Source of the DNA: JACOND01 sp051011135
Lineage (GTDB): Bacteria; Bdellovibrionota; Bdellovibrionia; Bdellovibrionales; UBA1609
Direction: 5' to 3'
DNA length: 25,284 bases
Assembly: GCA_051011135.1 (NCBI GenBank)
Contig: JBPCUO010000102.1
Span: 1 to 25,284, forward strand
Shown here: piece by piece, positions 7,730 through 15,259 of the stretch
How positions within the stretch are numbered: the first letter of the stretch is position 1
Layout: each line of letters opens with the position of its first letter
The notes under the pieces: generated by a model
Databases searched by the model: none
Told to the model about the DNA's origin: nothing
What the model saw: only the letters and a program-made list of their open reading frames with translations
Translations under genes and position numbers: made by a program

Positions 7730-8972
7730 TAATTTTATATTTTTTCCATTGGCTCAATTGATGACTAGGCATTTCTACATAGCAGACAGTTCCTTGGGAT
7801 CCTGTTTCTCTTTTTGTAATCTGGGTTTCTCGACTCAATTTATAAATTTCATATTCTTTATCTTTAGGAAAATAGAGCTCTACAGATTCATTTAAATCTT
7901 CCAAAATGTTTTTCATTTTTAAAAGAAGTTTATCGATATTATAATGAGTTCTTGCGCTGATAGAAATTCGATGTTGGCAATGAGAAGGAGGAACCACTTC
8001 TGTTTCTGAAATGAGATCTGTTTTATTAAAAACATAAAGAATAGGTTTTTTAGACCAACCAAATTCTTCAATAAGATCATCTACAACTTTAATATTTTTG
8101 CTTCTATGAGGGCTAGAGGCATCCACAATATGAAGTATCACGCTTGCTGTTGCTGATTCTTCTAGCGTCGCTTTAAAAGCTGAAATCAAATGAGGAGGAA
8201 GATCTCTAATAAAACCCACTGTATCTGTCATAACAGCATTATCTACACCGGGAATAAAAACTTTTCGAGTTTTGGGATCTAGAGTCATAAAGGCTTGGTT
8301 TTTAGTGGCTACATTGGACTTAGTTAACACATTTAAAAGAGTACTTTTTCCAGAGTTGGTATAACCAATAAGAGCAAAAGAAGTTGTTTTATTTCGAAGA
8401 CGAACTGATCTATGTTGGGTGCGACTTCTTCTTACTTTTTCCAGTTTTTCTTTAACTCTTTTAATTCTTAAACGAGCTTGCCGACGATCTGTCTCCAAAG
8501 CTTTCTCTCCGGGACCACGGCTTCCTCCTTGACGAGATAAAGACCCTAACCAAGCTCCTACCATACGAGGCATTTGATCCATAAGTTGAGCCAGCTCGAC
8601 TTGAAGTTTTCCTTCATGGCTTTGAGCTCTTTGACCAAAGATTTCTAAAATCAATTGCGTTCTATCCAGAACTTCAACTTTTAATTCTTTTTGTAAATTA
8701 CGGGCTTGCACACCTGATAAATGACGATCAAAAATAACATAGTCTACGCTTAAACTACGAACCACGCTTTCTAATTCTTTTCTTTTACCAACTCCAATTA
8801 AGTAAGCGGGATCTATTGATTTTAAATTTTGAGACATTTTTTCTATAGGATGGAGATTTGCGGCTACAGCGAGTTCTGTCATTTCCGCAAGATTTTCTTT
8901 AAAAATAAAAGGTGTTGCATTTTTAACAGCGCTAAACAAAAGAGCTGTTTTTCCTTGTTTCAAATGAGGCAG
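7713..8972 (-). CDS. hflX: Ribosome-associated GTPase HflX
   Basis: HflX binds the 50S subunit and rescues or splits stalled ribosomes in other bacteria. The protein (416 residues from TTG 8963, 419 from CTG 8972) has the N-terminal HflX domain, with the linker motif GPGEKALETDRRQARLRI. The GTPase domain follows: G1 GYTNSGKST, G3 DTVGF, G4 NKTD, G5 SISAR. A C-terminal extension follows. Two non-ATG starts compete. TTG 8963 is 14 nt from the strong SD (AAGGAGG, minus strand 8984-8978), while CTG 8972 is 5 nt from it. I list the CTG start because of that spacing; family alignment would decide. The 3' end overlaps the HAD-like gene tail to tail. Confidence 0.93.
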   Translation of the reverse strand: MPHLKQGKTALLFSAVKNATPFIFKENLAEMTELAVAANLHPIEKMSQNLKSIDPAYLIGVGKRKELESVVRSLSVDYVIFDRHLSGVQARNLQKELKVEVLDRTQLILEIFGQRAQSHEGKLQVELAQLMDQMPRMVGAWLGSLSRQGGSRGPGEKALETDRRQARLRIKRVKEKLEKVRRSRTQHRSVRLRNKTTSFALIGYTNSGKSTLLNVLTKSNVATKNQAFMTLDPKTRKVFIPGVDNAVMTDTVGFIRDLPPHLISAFKATLEESATASVILHIVDASSPHRSKNIKVVDDLIEEFGWSKKPILYVFNKTDLISETEVVPPSHCQHRISISARTHYNIDKLLLKMKNILEDLNESVELYFPKDKEYEIYKLSRETQITKRETGSQGTVCYVEMPSHQLSQWKKYKITSNNP

Positions 8973-9032
8973 ATTCCCCTCCTTGATATTTTATATATAT
9001 CACAAAATGCAGGAGATTAATAAGTCGAATTT

Positions 9033-10379
9033 TTAATAACGGTAATAATCGGGTTTAAAAGGACCTTCTGAAGGCAGATTTAAATACCGGGATTGCTCTG
9101 AAGTAAGTTTTGTTAAACGGACACCTAGTTTATCCAGATGAAGTCGAGCGACTTTTTCGTCTAAAATTTTAGGAAGAACGAAAACTCCTACTTTATATTT
9201 TTTATGATTTTTAAAAAGTTCTATTTGAGCAAGAACTTGATTCGTAAAAGAATGACTCATCACAAAAGAAGGATGGCCTGTAGCGCAACCTAAGTTCACC
9301 AAACGACCCTCTGCTAAAACAATAATCTCTCGTCCATCTTTAAATTGATGAATTTTTACTTGCGGTTTTACAACTCGAGCCTTGGTATTTTTATCCAACC
9401 AAGCCATATCAATTTCCGTATCAAAATGTCCGATGTTACAAACGATAGCTCCCTCTTTCATTTTTTGAAAATGATTTTGAGTAATCACTTTACTACAACC
9501 TGATGCTGTTACAAAAATATCTATTTGATCTACAATATCTTCTAACAAAACAACTTCGTAGCCTTCCATACGAGCTTGTAAAGCACAAATAGGATCGATC
9601 TCTGTAACAAAAACTCTCGCCCCATAAGATTTTAAACTTTGAACACAGCCCTTGCCTACATCTCCATAACCTATAACAGCAACATTTTTTCCAGCAATCA
9701 TAATATCTGTTGCTCTTTTTAAACCATCGGCTAAAGATTCTCGGCACCCATACAAATTATCAAATTTAGATTTTGTTACGGAGTCATTAACATTGATTGC
9801 AGGAATTTTAAGCTGTTTATCTTCAACAAGTTTTTCTAAAATTTGAATCCCTGTTGTTGTTTCTTCAGAAAGACCCAGCACTTGATCCATGAGAGCAGCT
9901 TGTTTTTTTTCATGCATATAACGAGTTAAATCTCCCCCATCATCAATAATAAGATTAAAGCCTGGATCACCCCATCCCCAAACAGATTGTTCAATACACC
10001 ATTGGTATTCTTCTTCTGTTTCGCCTTTCCAAGCAAAAACAGGAATACCCGCTTGAGCCATAGCCACAGCCGCATGGTCTTGAGTGGAATAAATATTACA
10101 AGATGACCATCTCACCTGAGCTCCTAAATGCTTTAAAGTTTCTATTAATACAGCGGTTTGTATTGTCATATGAAGACAACCTGTAATGCGAGCACCTTTT
10201 AAAGGAAGTGAGCTTCCATATTCTTTTCTTAAAGCCATCAATCCGGGCATTTCTCTTTCGGCGAGTTGAATTTCTTCTCTTCCAAAGCGAGCTAAGTCTT
10301 CAAAAACTTTTGAATCTTCCATGGCTTGAGAGCAAACTTTATAATCTGAAAAATTATTTTTTGAAGGTGTTATAGACAT
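9033..10379 (-). CDS. ahcY: Adenosylhomocysteinase (SAH hydrolase)
   Basis: This enzyme splits S-adenosylhomocysteine into homocysteine and adenosine, relieving product inhibition of methyltransferases. The 448-residue product shows the substrate-domain blocks LKGARITGCLHMTIQTAVL and CNIYSTQDHAAVA. It also has NVNDSVTKSKFDNLYGCRES with the active-site Lys/Asp region, the NAD+-binding motif VIGYGDVGKG, and the usual C-terminus ending KPDYYRY. Only a 59-nt gap separates it from map upstream, so the two may be co-transcribed. hflX starts 60 nt further downstream. Length fits the family. Confidence 0.97.
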   Translation of the reverse strand: MSITPSKNNFSDYKVCSQAMEDSKVFEDLARFGREEIQLAEREMPGLMALRKEYGSSLPLKGARITGCLHMTIQTAVLIETLKHLGAQVRWSSCNIYSTQDHAAVAMAQAGIPVFAWKGETEEEYQWCIEQSVWGWGDPGFNLIIDDGGDLTRYMHEKKQAALMDQVLGLSEETTTGIQILEKLVEDKQLKIPAINVNDSVTKSKFDNLYGCRESLADGLKRATDIMIAGKNVAVIGYGDVGKGCVQSLKSYGARVFVTEIDPICALQARMEGYEVVLLEDIVDQIDIFVTASGCSKVITQNHFQKMKEGAIVCNIGHFDTEIDMAWLDKNTKARVVKPQVKIHQFKDGREIIVLAEGRLVNLGCATGHPSFVMSHSFTNQVLAQIELFKNHKKYKVGVFVLPKILDEKVARLHLDKLGVRLTKLTSEQSRYLNLPSEGPFKPDYYRY

Positions 10380-10438
10380 GGAAAATGGTATAACTTTGAA
10401 ATTCTAAAAAATCAAGCTTGGCCTATTGTTGATTTGTT

Positions 10439-11206
10439 TTAAGAGGATTTGGGAAGAGTTAAAATTTCATAAGCATCATCTGTAATTAAAATAGTATGTT
10501 CAAATTGCGCCGATAAACCCCCATCAATAGTATGATAATATTTGACACTCGAATCGGGGATTGGAAACTCTTTAATAGTAGCAGATTTTTCATTCACCAT
10601 AGGCTCAACGGTAATGCAACTCCAAGGTTTTAACCTAGTTCCCTTTCCCTTTTTTCCTATAGAAGGAACAAAAGGATCATCATGAAATTTTTTACCTATC
10701 CCATGACCACCTATTTCTAAAACTGGAAAAAAACCACTTCTAGTCACAGACTTATTAATAGCGAACCCAATATCTCCTGTTGTTCCATGAGCTTTGATTG
10801 CTTCAATTCCTTTATGCATTGCCTGAAAAGCACATTGTGTTAGTTTTTTAGCCTCTTCACTCACTTCTCCTACAAAAAAAGTTTTGGAAGTATCTCCAAA
10901 AAAAGCATCTTTAATGCATGTCACATCCACATTAATAAGATCTCCCTCTTTTAAAACTGTTGAATCCGGAACTCCATGACAAATACAGGTGTTGACCGAA
11001 GTGCATATTGATTTAGGAAATCCATTATAATTTAAAGGAGCAGGGGTGGCGGAATGAGATAAAATAAAATCGTGACAAAGCTGATCTAGCTTTTCTGTTG
11101 TTACGCCTGGTTGAATATACTCTTCAATAAAAACTAAAACTTCAGCGGCGAGCTGACAAGATGCTCGCATCAAAGGAATTTCTTCTAAAAGTAAAACTTG
11201 AGCCAT
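10439..11206 (-). CDS. map: Type I methionine aminopeptidase
   Basis: It removes the initiator methionine from new proteins. The 255-residue product has the pita-bread fold signature. Present are CHGVPD (substrate His), the metal-ligand sites INVDVT and FFGDTSKTF (two Asp), GGHGIGKKFHDDPF (His), TVEPMV (Glu) and QFEHTILIT (Glu). There is no N-terminal extension, which makes it the short bacterial (MetAP Ia) form. A GGGGGG run sits about 11 nt before the ATG, a long spacing for an SD. The gene is followed by ahcY. Confidence 0.96.
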   Translation of the reverse strand: MAQVLLLEEIPLMRASCQLAAEVLVFIEEYIQPGVTTEKLDQLCHDFILSHSATPAPLNYNGFPKSICTSVNTCICHGVPDSTVLKEGDLINVDVTCIKDAFFGDTSKTFFVGEVSEEAKKLTQCAFQAMHKGIEAIKAHGTTGDIGFAINKSVTRSGFFPVLEIGGHGIGKKFHDDPFVPSIGKKGKGTRLKPWSCITVEPMVNEKSATIKEFPIPDSSVKYYHTIDGGLSAQFEHTILITDDAYEILTLPKSS

Positions 11207-11280
11207 AAGCTAAAAATCCCCCCTTACTTTTTAATAAATTTTTTTAAATCTTGCAAGTTTTTGAAAAAAACTTTCTAAAA

Positions 11281-11311
11281 TAAAAGAGGCTAGTAGTACT
11301 AGCCTCTTTTA
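11281..11311 (-). terminator. Rho-independent terminator downstream of the SWIB gene
   Basis: A perfect 31-nt inverted repeat is centred on 11296: AAAAGAGGCTAGTA, one central base, then its complement. Read on the minus strand it begins 26 nt after the SWIB gene stop. It is followed by UUUUAUUUUAG and further T-runs. It should end the SWIB transcript before map. The flanking A/T arms could also let it work on the plus strand, but no plus-strand gene ends here. Confidence 0.85.
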
Positions 11312-11337
11312 AAATCATAATCACTTCAATTAAAAAA

Positions 11338-11793
11338 TTAACTTAAGTGTTTACTCATCATCTTAGCAACTTCAAACATACTAATTGCTTTTTTACTTGG
11401 GAAAAGAGCTTTTAGTTTGCTTTCTTTCTTATTTACAATAAGAATCATACGACGATTTTTTGGATCTTGTAAATTGTATTTCTTAACATAAGCCCAAAAT
11501 TTCTTAGTCGCTTGAGGACGAGAAATAGAAGAAGCGCCAACAACTGCTTGAAGAGCCGCTGAAGCTTTAAATTTCTTCATAAAAGCAGCATTACCTTTTC
11601 TTTTTGATTTTTTCTTTTTTACTACTTTTTTCTTTTTAGTTACTTTTCTTTTTGTTGTTTTCTTCTTTTTAGTAACTTTCTTTTTAGCTACTTTTCTTCT
11701 TGTTGTTTTCTTCTTTTTAGTAACTTTCTTTTTAGCTACTTTTCTTTTTGTTGTCTTTTTTTTCTTAGTGACTTTTCTTTTTTTAACAGCCAT
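11338..11793 (-). CDS. Lysine-rich histone-H1-like protein with C-terminal SWIB domain
   Basis: The 151-residue product has two parts. Residues about 2-67 are almost only Lys, Arg, Thr and Val, in a tandem repeat of about 16 residues (KVTKKKKTTKRKVAKK), encoded by 48-bp DNA repeats. This resembles the tail of histone-H1-like proteins and should bind DNA without specificity. Residues about 72-150 form a SWIB/MDM2-type domain (ALQAVVGASSISRPQATKKF, then KYNLQDPKNRRMI, then LFPSKKAISMFEVAKMM). SWIB domains occur in bacteria such as chlamydiae and are often linked to chromatin-like or topoisomerase functions. The start is ATG 11793 with GGAGGT at ideal spacing; an in-frame extension to 11850 lacks this. 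A role in nucleoid compaction is an inference. Confidence 0.88.
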   Translation of the reverse strand: MAVKKRKVTKKKKTTKRKVAKKKVTKKKKTTRRKVAKKKVTKKKKTTKRKVTKKKKVVKKKKSKRKGNAAFMKKFKASAALQAVVGASSISRPQATKKFWAYVKKYNLQDPKNRRMILIVNKKESKLKALFPSKKAISMFEVAKMMSKHLS

Positions 11794-11820
11794 GTGTACC
11801 TCCATTTTGGTATATCTATA

Positions 11821-11850
11821 AGGATACGCAAAAATCATTTTATTTATCAA
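11821..11850 (-). promoter_or_regulatory. Possible promoter of the SWIB gene
   Basis: On the minus strand TTGATA (11850-11845) and TATCCT (11826-11821) are 18 nt apart and lie 28 nt before the SWIB start. Both match sigma70 boxes only in part, so this is a weak call. Confidence 0.28.
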
Positions 11851-11897
11851 ACTAAAAATTAACTTTAATGAGTTTTTTTAAGGAAATTCTCTCTTAT

Positions 11898-12138
11898 CCC
11901 TAAGGGTTTCCTAAGGTAAGTACTCATAGGAGATATCCCTTTTTTAGTAAAAACACTAGTAAACACAAGGTATTTTCAAGATATTTCTTCTTTTTTAAAA
12001 TAAAAACTACCTCTAAGGAACTCCCTAAGGCAAGCCTTAGGGGGTGCCTTAGAACTTAGGATGTAAGTCTTAGAATCTCCTTAGGGTTTTAGTGTGCAAT
12101 GTGGCATTTTCTATAGAAATTACTAAGGTGACTTTAGG
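11898..12138. repeat. Cluster of CTAAGG / CCTTAG motifs in the bolA-SWIB intergenic region
   Basis: The 356 nt between the bolA stop and the SWIB start hold no gene. CTAAGG or its complement CCTTAG occurs at 11899, 11911, 12013, 12025, 12035, 12047, 12080 and 12123. Related CTTAGG or TTTAGG forms lie at 12055 and 12133. One pair makes a perfect hairpin: CCCTAAGGC, two bases, GCCTTAGGG (12023-12042). No U-tract follows this hairpin on either strand. Function unknown: operator cluster, mRNA structures in the SWIB 5' leader, or remnants of small palindromic repeats. Confidence 0.6.
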
Positions 12139-12149
12139 ATAATAGAAAT

Positions 12150-12455
12150 TTACTTCTTAGCACAAGGAGGAGAAGCAGGAAGCTGCCCTCCTTTTTGAGT
12201 CCATTCTTCAGGAGTTAAAACTTGTTGCGAAAAAGCATGGATTTTATTTTTTAATTCCTCAGAAACCACTTTATAAATCATCTGATGTCTATTCACCAGG
12301 GATACTCCTTCAAATTTGTCAGACACTAAAATCACACGAAAATGACTTTCGCTATTTGCAGGAACGCTATGTTGAGGACTTTCATTAATCACTTTTAATA
12401 GGATGGGTTGAAAGTGTTCTCTTAATTTCTTTTCTAATAGGTCTTGAAGTTTCAT
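12150..12455 (-). CDS. bolA: BolA family protein
   Basis: BolA proteins act with monothiol glutaredoxins in Fe-S cluster handling, and E. coli BolA also affects cell shape and transcription. The 101-residue product shows the family pattern: an N-terminal helix (LEKKLREHF), then HFRVILVSDKFEG, SLVNRHQMIYKVV and the conserved His of KIHAFSQQVLTPEEW. The C-terminal tail after the fold is short and ends PPCAKK. The gene starts 14 nt after the ankyrin lipoprotein stop, so the two are likely co-transcribed. The SD is weak. Which BolA subtype (A or Y) it is remains open. Confidence 0.9.
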   Translation of the reverse strand: MKLQDLLEKKLREHFQPILLKVINESPQHSVPANSESHFRVILVSDKFEGVSLVNRHQMIYKVVSEELKNKIHAFSQQVLTPEEWTQKGGQLPASPPCAKK

Positions 12456-12469
12456 GCTCGTTATTTTTT

Positions 12470-13279
12470 TTACTTAAACTCAAAATAAATAGCTCCAGCT
12501 CGAAGTAATGCCTGTTCAATATCTGCTTCGTTTGATAATTCAGCATACCTTAAAACAGTTCGCCCTTCGCGATCTCTTGCATTCACATTGGCTCCGGCTT
12601 GAATCAGTATCTTCACTGCTTTTAATTTTTGAGCAGGAGTCGTTGGGTAATCTTGATGTCCAGCAATAGCAGCCATTAAAACGCTTCTTCCGTCATTGTT
12701 TCTTGCATTGACATCCGCTCCTTGTTGAAGCAATGCCTTTATAGTTTCTGCTTTCGAATGAGAAGCTGCCAAAAATAAAGATGAGTATCCATAAACAGCC
12801 TCTTTTGTATTCACATCCGCTCCGGCCTGGATTAATGGTTTTACGAATTTTTCATCCTGATTTAAAACAGCATCCATTAAAGCTGTTTTTTCATTTTGAT
12901 CTCCTGTATTCACATCTGCTCCGGCTTGGATTAATAAATTTACAATTTCTAAATGTCCTTTTTCAGTAGCAAACATTAAAGCTGTTTTTCCCTCTTGATC
13001 TTTTAGATTCACCTTGGCTCCTGATTTCAATAATAGTTTTGTAATTTCTGTATCTCCTTTTAAAGAAGCTTCCATTAAAGCGGTTCGCCCTTTATGATCT
13101 CTTTCATTGGCATCTGCGCCTTTTTTAATGGCTTTTTGAATGTCTCGAATATCATTATCATCATTTGCAATGAGATCTTTTAAAGAAATTTTATCTTTTA
13201 AACTTTTGTTTTTAGAACAAGAAGAAAGTAGACAAACAGAAAATAAACACACAGATAAGATTAATAATTTTTTTAACAT
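12470..13279 (-). CDS. Ankyrin-repeat lipoprotein
   Basis: The 269-residue product starts with a lipoprotein signal peptide (MLKKLLILSVCLFSVCLLSSC) whose lipobox LLSSC puts the lipidated cysteine at residue 21. It should be anchored to the inner or outer membrane facing the periplasm. About six ankyrin repeats follow from residue 40 to the end, with motifs GRTALMEAS, GKTALMFAT, GADVN and GANVNARD. One repeat (GHQDYPTTPAQKLKAVKIL) carries an insert of about 7 residues. The start is ATG 13279, with AAGGAGA 7 nt upstream; an in-frame extension to 13375 would hide the signal peptide. bolA follows 14 nt downstream. Ankyrin repeats mediate protein binding; the partner is unknown. Confidence 0.92.
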   Translation of the reverse strand: MLKKLLILSVCLFSVCLLSSCSKNKSLKDKISLKDLIANDDNDIRDIQKAIKKGADANERDHKGRTALMEASLKGDTEITKLLLKSGAKVNLKDQEGKTALMFATEKGHLEIVNLLIQAGADVNTGDQNEKTALMDAVLNQDEKFVKPLIQAGADVNTKEAVYGYSSLFLAASHSKAETIKALLQQGADVNARNNDGRSVLMAAIAGHQDYPTTPAQKLKAVKILIQAGANVNARDREGRTVLRYAELSNEADIEQALLRAGAIYFEFK

Positions 13280-13353
13280 AGCATTCTCCTTGGTTTGGTT
13301 TTTTTCTATTAATATATTATGAGGATGAATAGAGCAAAGTTTTTCTTTAAAAT

Positions 13354-13515
13354 CTGCTTTTTTAAGGAAGCACAAATTTGCTTTTTTAAGGCTTCCTAGA
13401 TCTGCCTTTTTTAAGCGGTATCAAGCCTGCCTCTTTAAGGCAATCTTGAACTGCCTCTTTAAGGCAATCTTGAACTACCTCTTTAAGCATGGCCTTAACC
13501 AGCCTTTTTAATCCA
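13354..13515. repeat. Tandem array of about seven 24-25-nt repeats
   Basis: The 375 nt between the ankyrin lipoprotein start and the next gene contain a tandem array. Units begin at 13354, 13378, 13402, 13427, 13451, 13475 and 13500. Units 4 and 5 (13427-13474) are identical; the others are degenerate. The most conserved core is the small palindrome-like GCCTCTTTAAGGC. Units carry no coding potential that I recognise, and there are no unique spacers, so this is not a CRISPR array. The rest of the gap (13516-13654) is plain A/T-rich DNA in which I see no clear promoter. Confidence 0.75.
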
Positions 13516-13654
13516 CTCCCAATTATTCTTACTATTTAAAAAAGTTATAGATCTAGCTTAATTTTATAAATAAACAACTTAATAAATCTTAAAAAATTTC
13601 AATTTATTAAAAAAAATATTGAATGCAGCCTACTTTTCTGAAAGATTGATACAA

Positions 13655-14470
13655 ATGAAAATTTCAAGACTTTTTATCAGCCTCCTTTTTTGTTCTTTAA
13701 GCATGTTTGGAAGAGCGGATTCCTTGATAGAAGAAGCAAAAATTCGTTGCAAAAAACAAGCAAACTTCTATCAAAGATTGAGTTTTGGAGATTTTTCTTG
13801 GGGACTTAGTTTATTCGATATTAAAAAAAACTTTCAATACCTCTATCAATCTTCTAAAAGATTATCTAACCCTATGTATTATGACCCTACAGATGATCTG
13901 TTTAAAATTTACTATACACATAACAATGCCAACATTATTGTCACAGAAAACTTTATTAAAAATACTATTTTACATATCCAAACAGCATTAAAGAAAAGTT
14001 ATGCCGATTTTATTAACTTTGCAGATATGGGACATTCTCATTTTTTAATTCCTAAAAGTTATTACAATTCTCATATCAAGGACACTCCTATTAATGAGAC
14101 TCATGTAATATATACAAAAATAATCAGGAATAAAAATACAAAAGTTCTCTACCACACGGCAGAACAATTAAAAATGAGCATAAAAAATCAAGGAAATACA
14201 AACCAAGACATTCAACTCTTAAAAGATTCTTATTTGCAATATAGGTATTTTAATAGAAATATTATTGGTGACAATAAACTCTCTGGTCGTTTAAAGGTGG
14301 TTCAAGTTGAAGATCCTTTAAAAAAATATAACACCGTTATTGGTGTCAAAGGTTATCGATGGTGGGGGAATGGAAATACTATTCACTCTCACCGAGATGC
14401 TTGCATCCCTTATAAACATGAAAAGCAAACTTATTACTTTGATATCAATTTTGATGGATTAACTTTTTAA
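13655..14470 (+). CDS. Exported protein of unknown function
   Basis: I do not recognise this 271-residue protein. It starts with a signal peptide (MKISRLFISLLFCSLSMFGR, probable cleavage after GRA), so it should be periplasmic or secreted. The mature part is rich in Asn, Tyr, Lys and aromatic residues. It has His-containing blocks FADMGHSHFLIPKSYY and NETHVIYTK, and a C-terminal block GYRWWGNGNTIHSHRDACIP ending in YYFDINFDGLTF. The paired HSH motifs could bind metal, but this is a guess. Only two or three cysteines remain after cleavage. ATG 13655 is preferred because it begins the signal peptide; a TTG 36 nt upstream is possible, and the SD is weak for both. It stands alone between divergent and convergent neighbours. 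Confidence 0.72.
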   Translation: MKISRLFISLLFCSLSMFGRADSLIEEAKIRCKKQANFYQRLSFGDFSWGLSLFDIKKNFQYLYQSSKRLSNPMYYDPTDDLFKIYYTHNNANIIVTENFIKNTILHIQTALKKSYADFINFADMGHSHFLIPKSYYNSHIKDTPINETHVIYTKIIRNKNTKVLYHTAEQLKMSIKNQGNTNQDIQLLKDSYLQYRYFNRNIIGDNKLSGRLKVVQVEDPLKKYNTVIGVKGYRWWGNGNTIHSHRDACIPYKHEKQTYYFDINFDGLTF

Positions 14471-14482
14471 ATCCTTTTATCT

Positions 14483-15241
14483 TTAAAAAAATTCCAGACT
14501 CACTTTTAAAAATATAAGACTGATTAAAAATCTAAGAAGCTTGCTTCTTCTTTTAGAATTTTTATCTTTTTTATTTAAAGCATAACCCAGAAACAAACCC
14601 ACAATAGAAGGAATTAAAAGTAATAAATAACATTTCCACCAAAATAAATTGCCCTGATTCCATAAAAACCCAGAACGAATCTGACCTAGAAGAGCAAAAA
14701 AGCTAGTTCCAAACATAGAGCAACACACAACCGCTGAAACATTTTTAGAAGGTATTTGGGAAGATTCATGTAGGTAAGGACTCAGAATAAAACCTCCTCC
14801 TAAACCTGTGCAACCTACACAAAGCCCCATCAGAGATCCAAAAATATAAACCCCTTGTTTTTTACAAAGCCAAAGAAGTTTTTTTAATAGGAAGGGAAGA
14901 AACAACATAAAAGTTAGAAACAACCATAAGACAAATCGAATTCTACCTGCTGTTGTAAATTGAATCAAAAAACTAGAGAGAAAAGAAAAACCCAAACCTG
15001 TTAATATAATAGGATAAACCCAATTCCATAAAATTAACTTTTGATAATAAAAAGAAGCGGTATTAATAAAAGACATTACAAAAATCATAGAAAGAGAAAT
15101 TTGAAGAGACTCAATAGGAGAGAACCCTACTAAAACAGGAAGAAGAGGAACTATAAATAAACTTCCACCCACTCCCAAATAAGAAGAGCAAATCCCTGAC
15201 AGGAGGCCTAAAAGAGGTAGCAAAAACAAATAAAAATCCAT
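14483..15241 (-). CDS. TauE/SafE (TSUP) family membrane permease
   Basis: This is a hydrophobic 252-residue protein with about eight membrane segments in two similar halves. Each half starts with a glycine-rich motif: GLLSGICSSYLGVGGSLFIVP near the N-terminus and GLCVGCTGLGGGFILSPYL in the middle. That duplication is the signature of the TSUP family, which exports sulfite, sulfoacetate or other organosulfur and C2 anions. The substrate here cannot be told. It starts 18 nt after the fumC stop, so it is probably co-transcribed with fumC. The C-terminal tail is basic (KKDKNSKRRSK), consistent with the cytoplasmic side. Confidence 0.85.
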   Translation of the reverse strand: MDFYLFLLPLLGLLSGICSSYLGVGGSLFIVPLLPVLVGFSPIESLQISLSMIFVMSFINTASFYYQKLILWNWVYPIILTGLGFSFLSSFLIQFTTAGRIRFVLWLFLTFMLFLPFLLKKLLWLCKKQGVYIFGSLMGLCVGCTGLGGGFILSPYLHESSQIPSKNVSAVVCCSMFGTSFFALLGQIRSGFLWNQGNLFWWKCYLLLLIPSIVGLFLGYALNKKDKNSKRRSKLLRFLISLIFLKVSLEFF

Positions 15242-15259
15242 GTTTTTAAAAAGAAATTT

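Noticed and set aside
9493..9747. Minus-strand frame inside ahcY in another reading frame
   Set aside because: Composition is Cys/Arg/Trp-rich and random-looking; ahcY itself is intact in the main frame.
12023..12042. Hairpin CCCTAAGGC-AA-GCCTTAGGG as a terminator of bolA
   Set aside because: No run of T follows on the minus strand (next bases GAGTTCC), and the motif belongs to a wider CTAAGG field.
12781..13322. Plus-strand frames opposite the ankyrin lipoprotein gene
   Set aside because: They arise from the repeat structure of the opposite strand and show no SD or domain.
13354..13515. Possible CRISPR array
   Set aside because: Repeats are directly adjacent at 24-25 nt with no unique spacers, and no cas gene is present.
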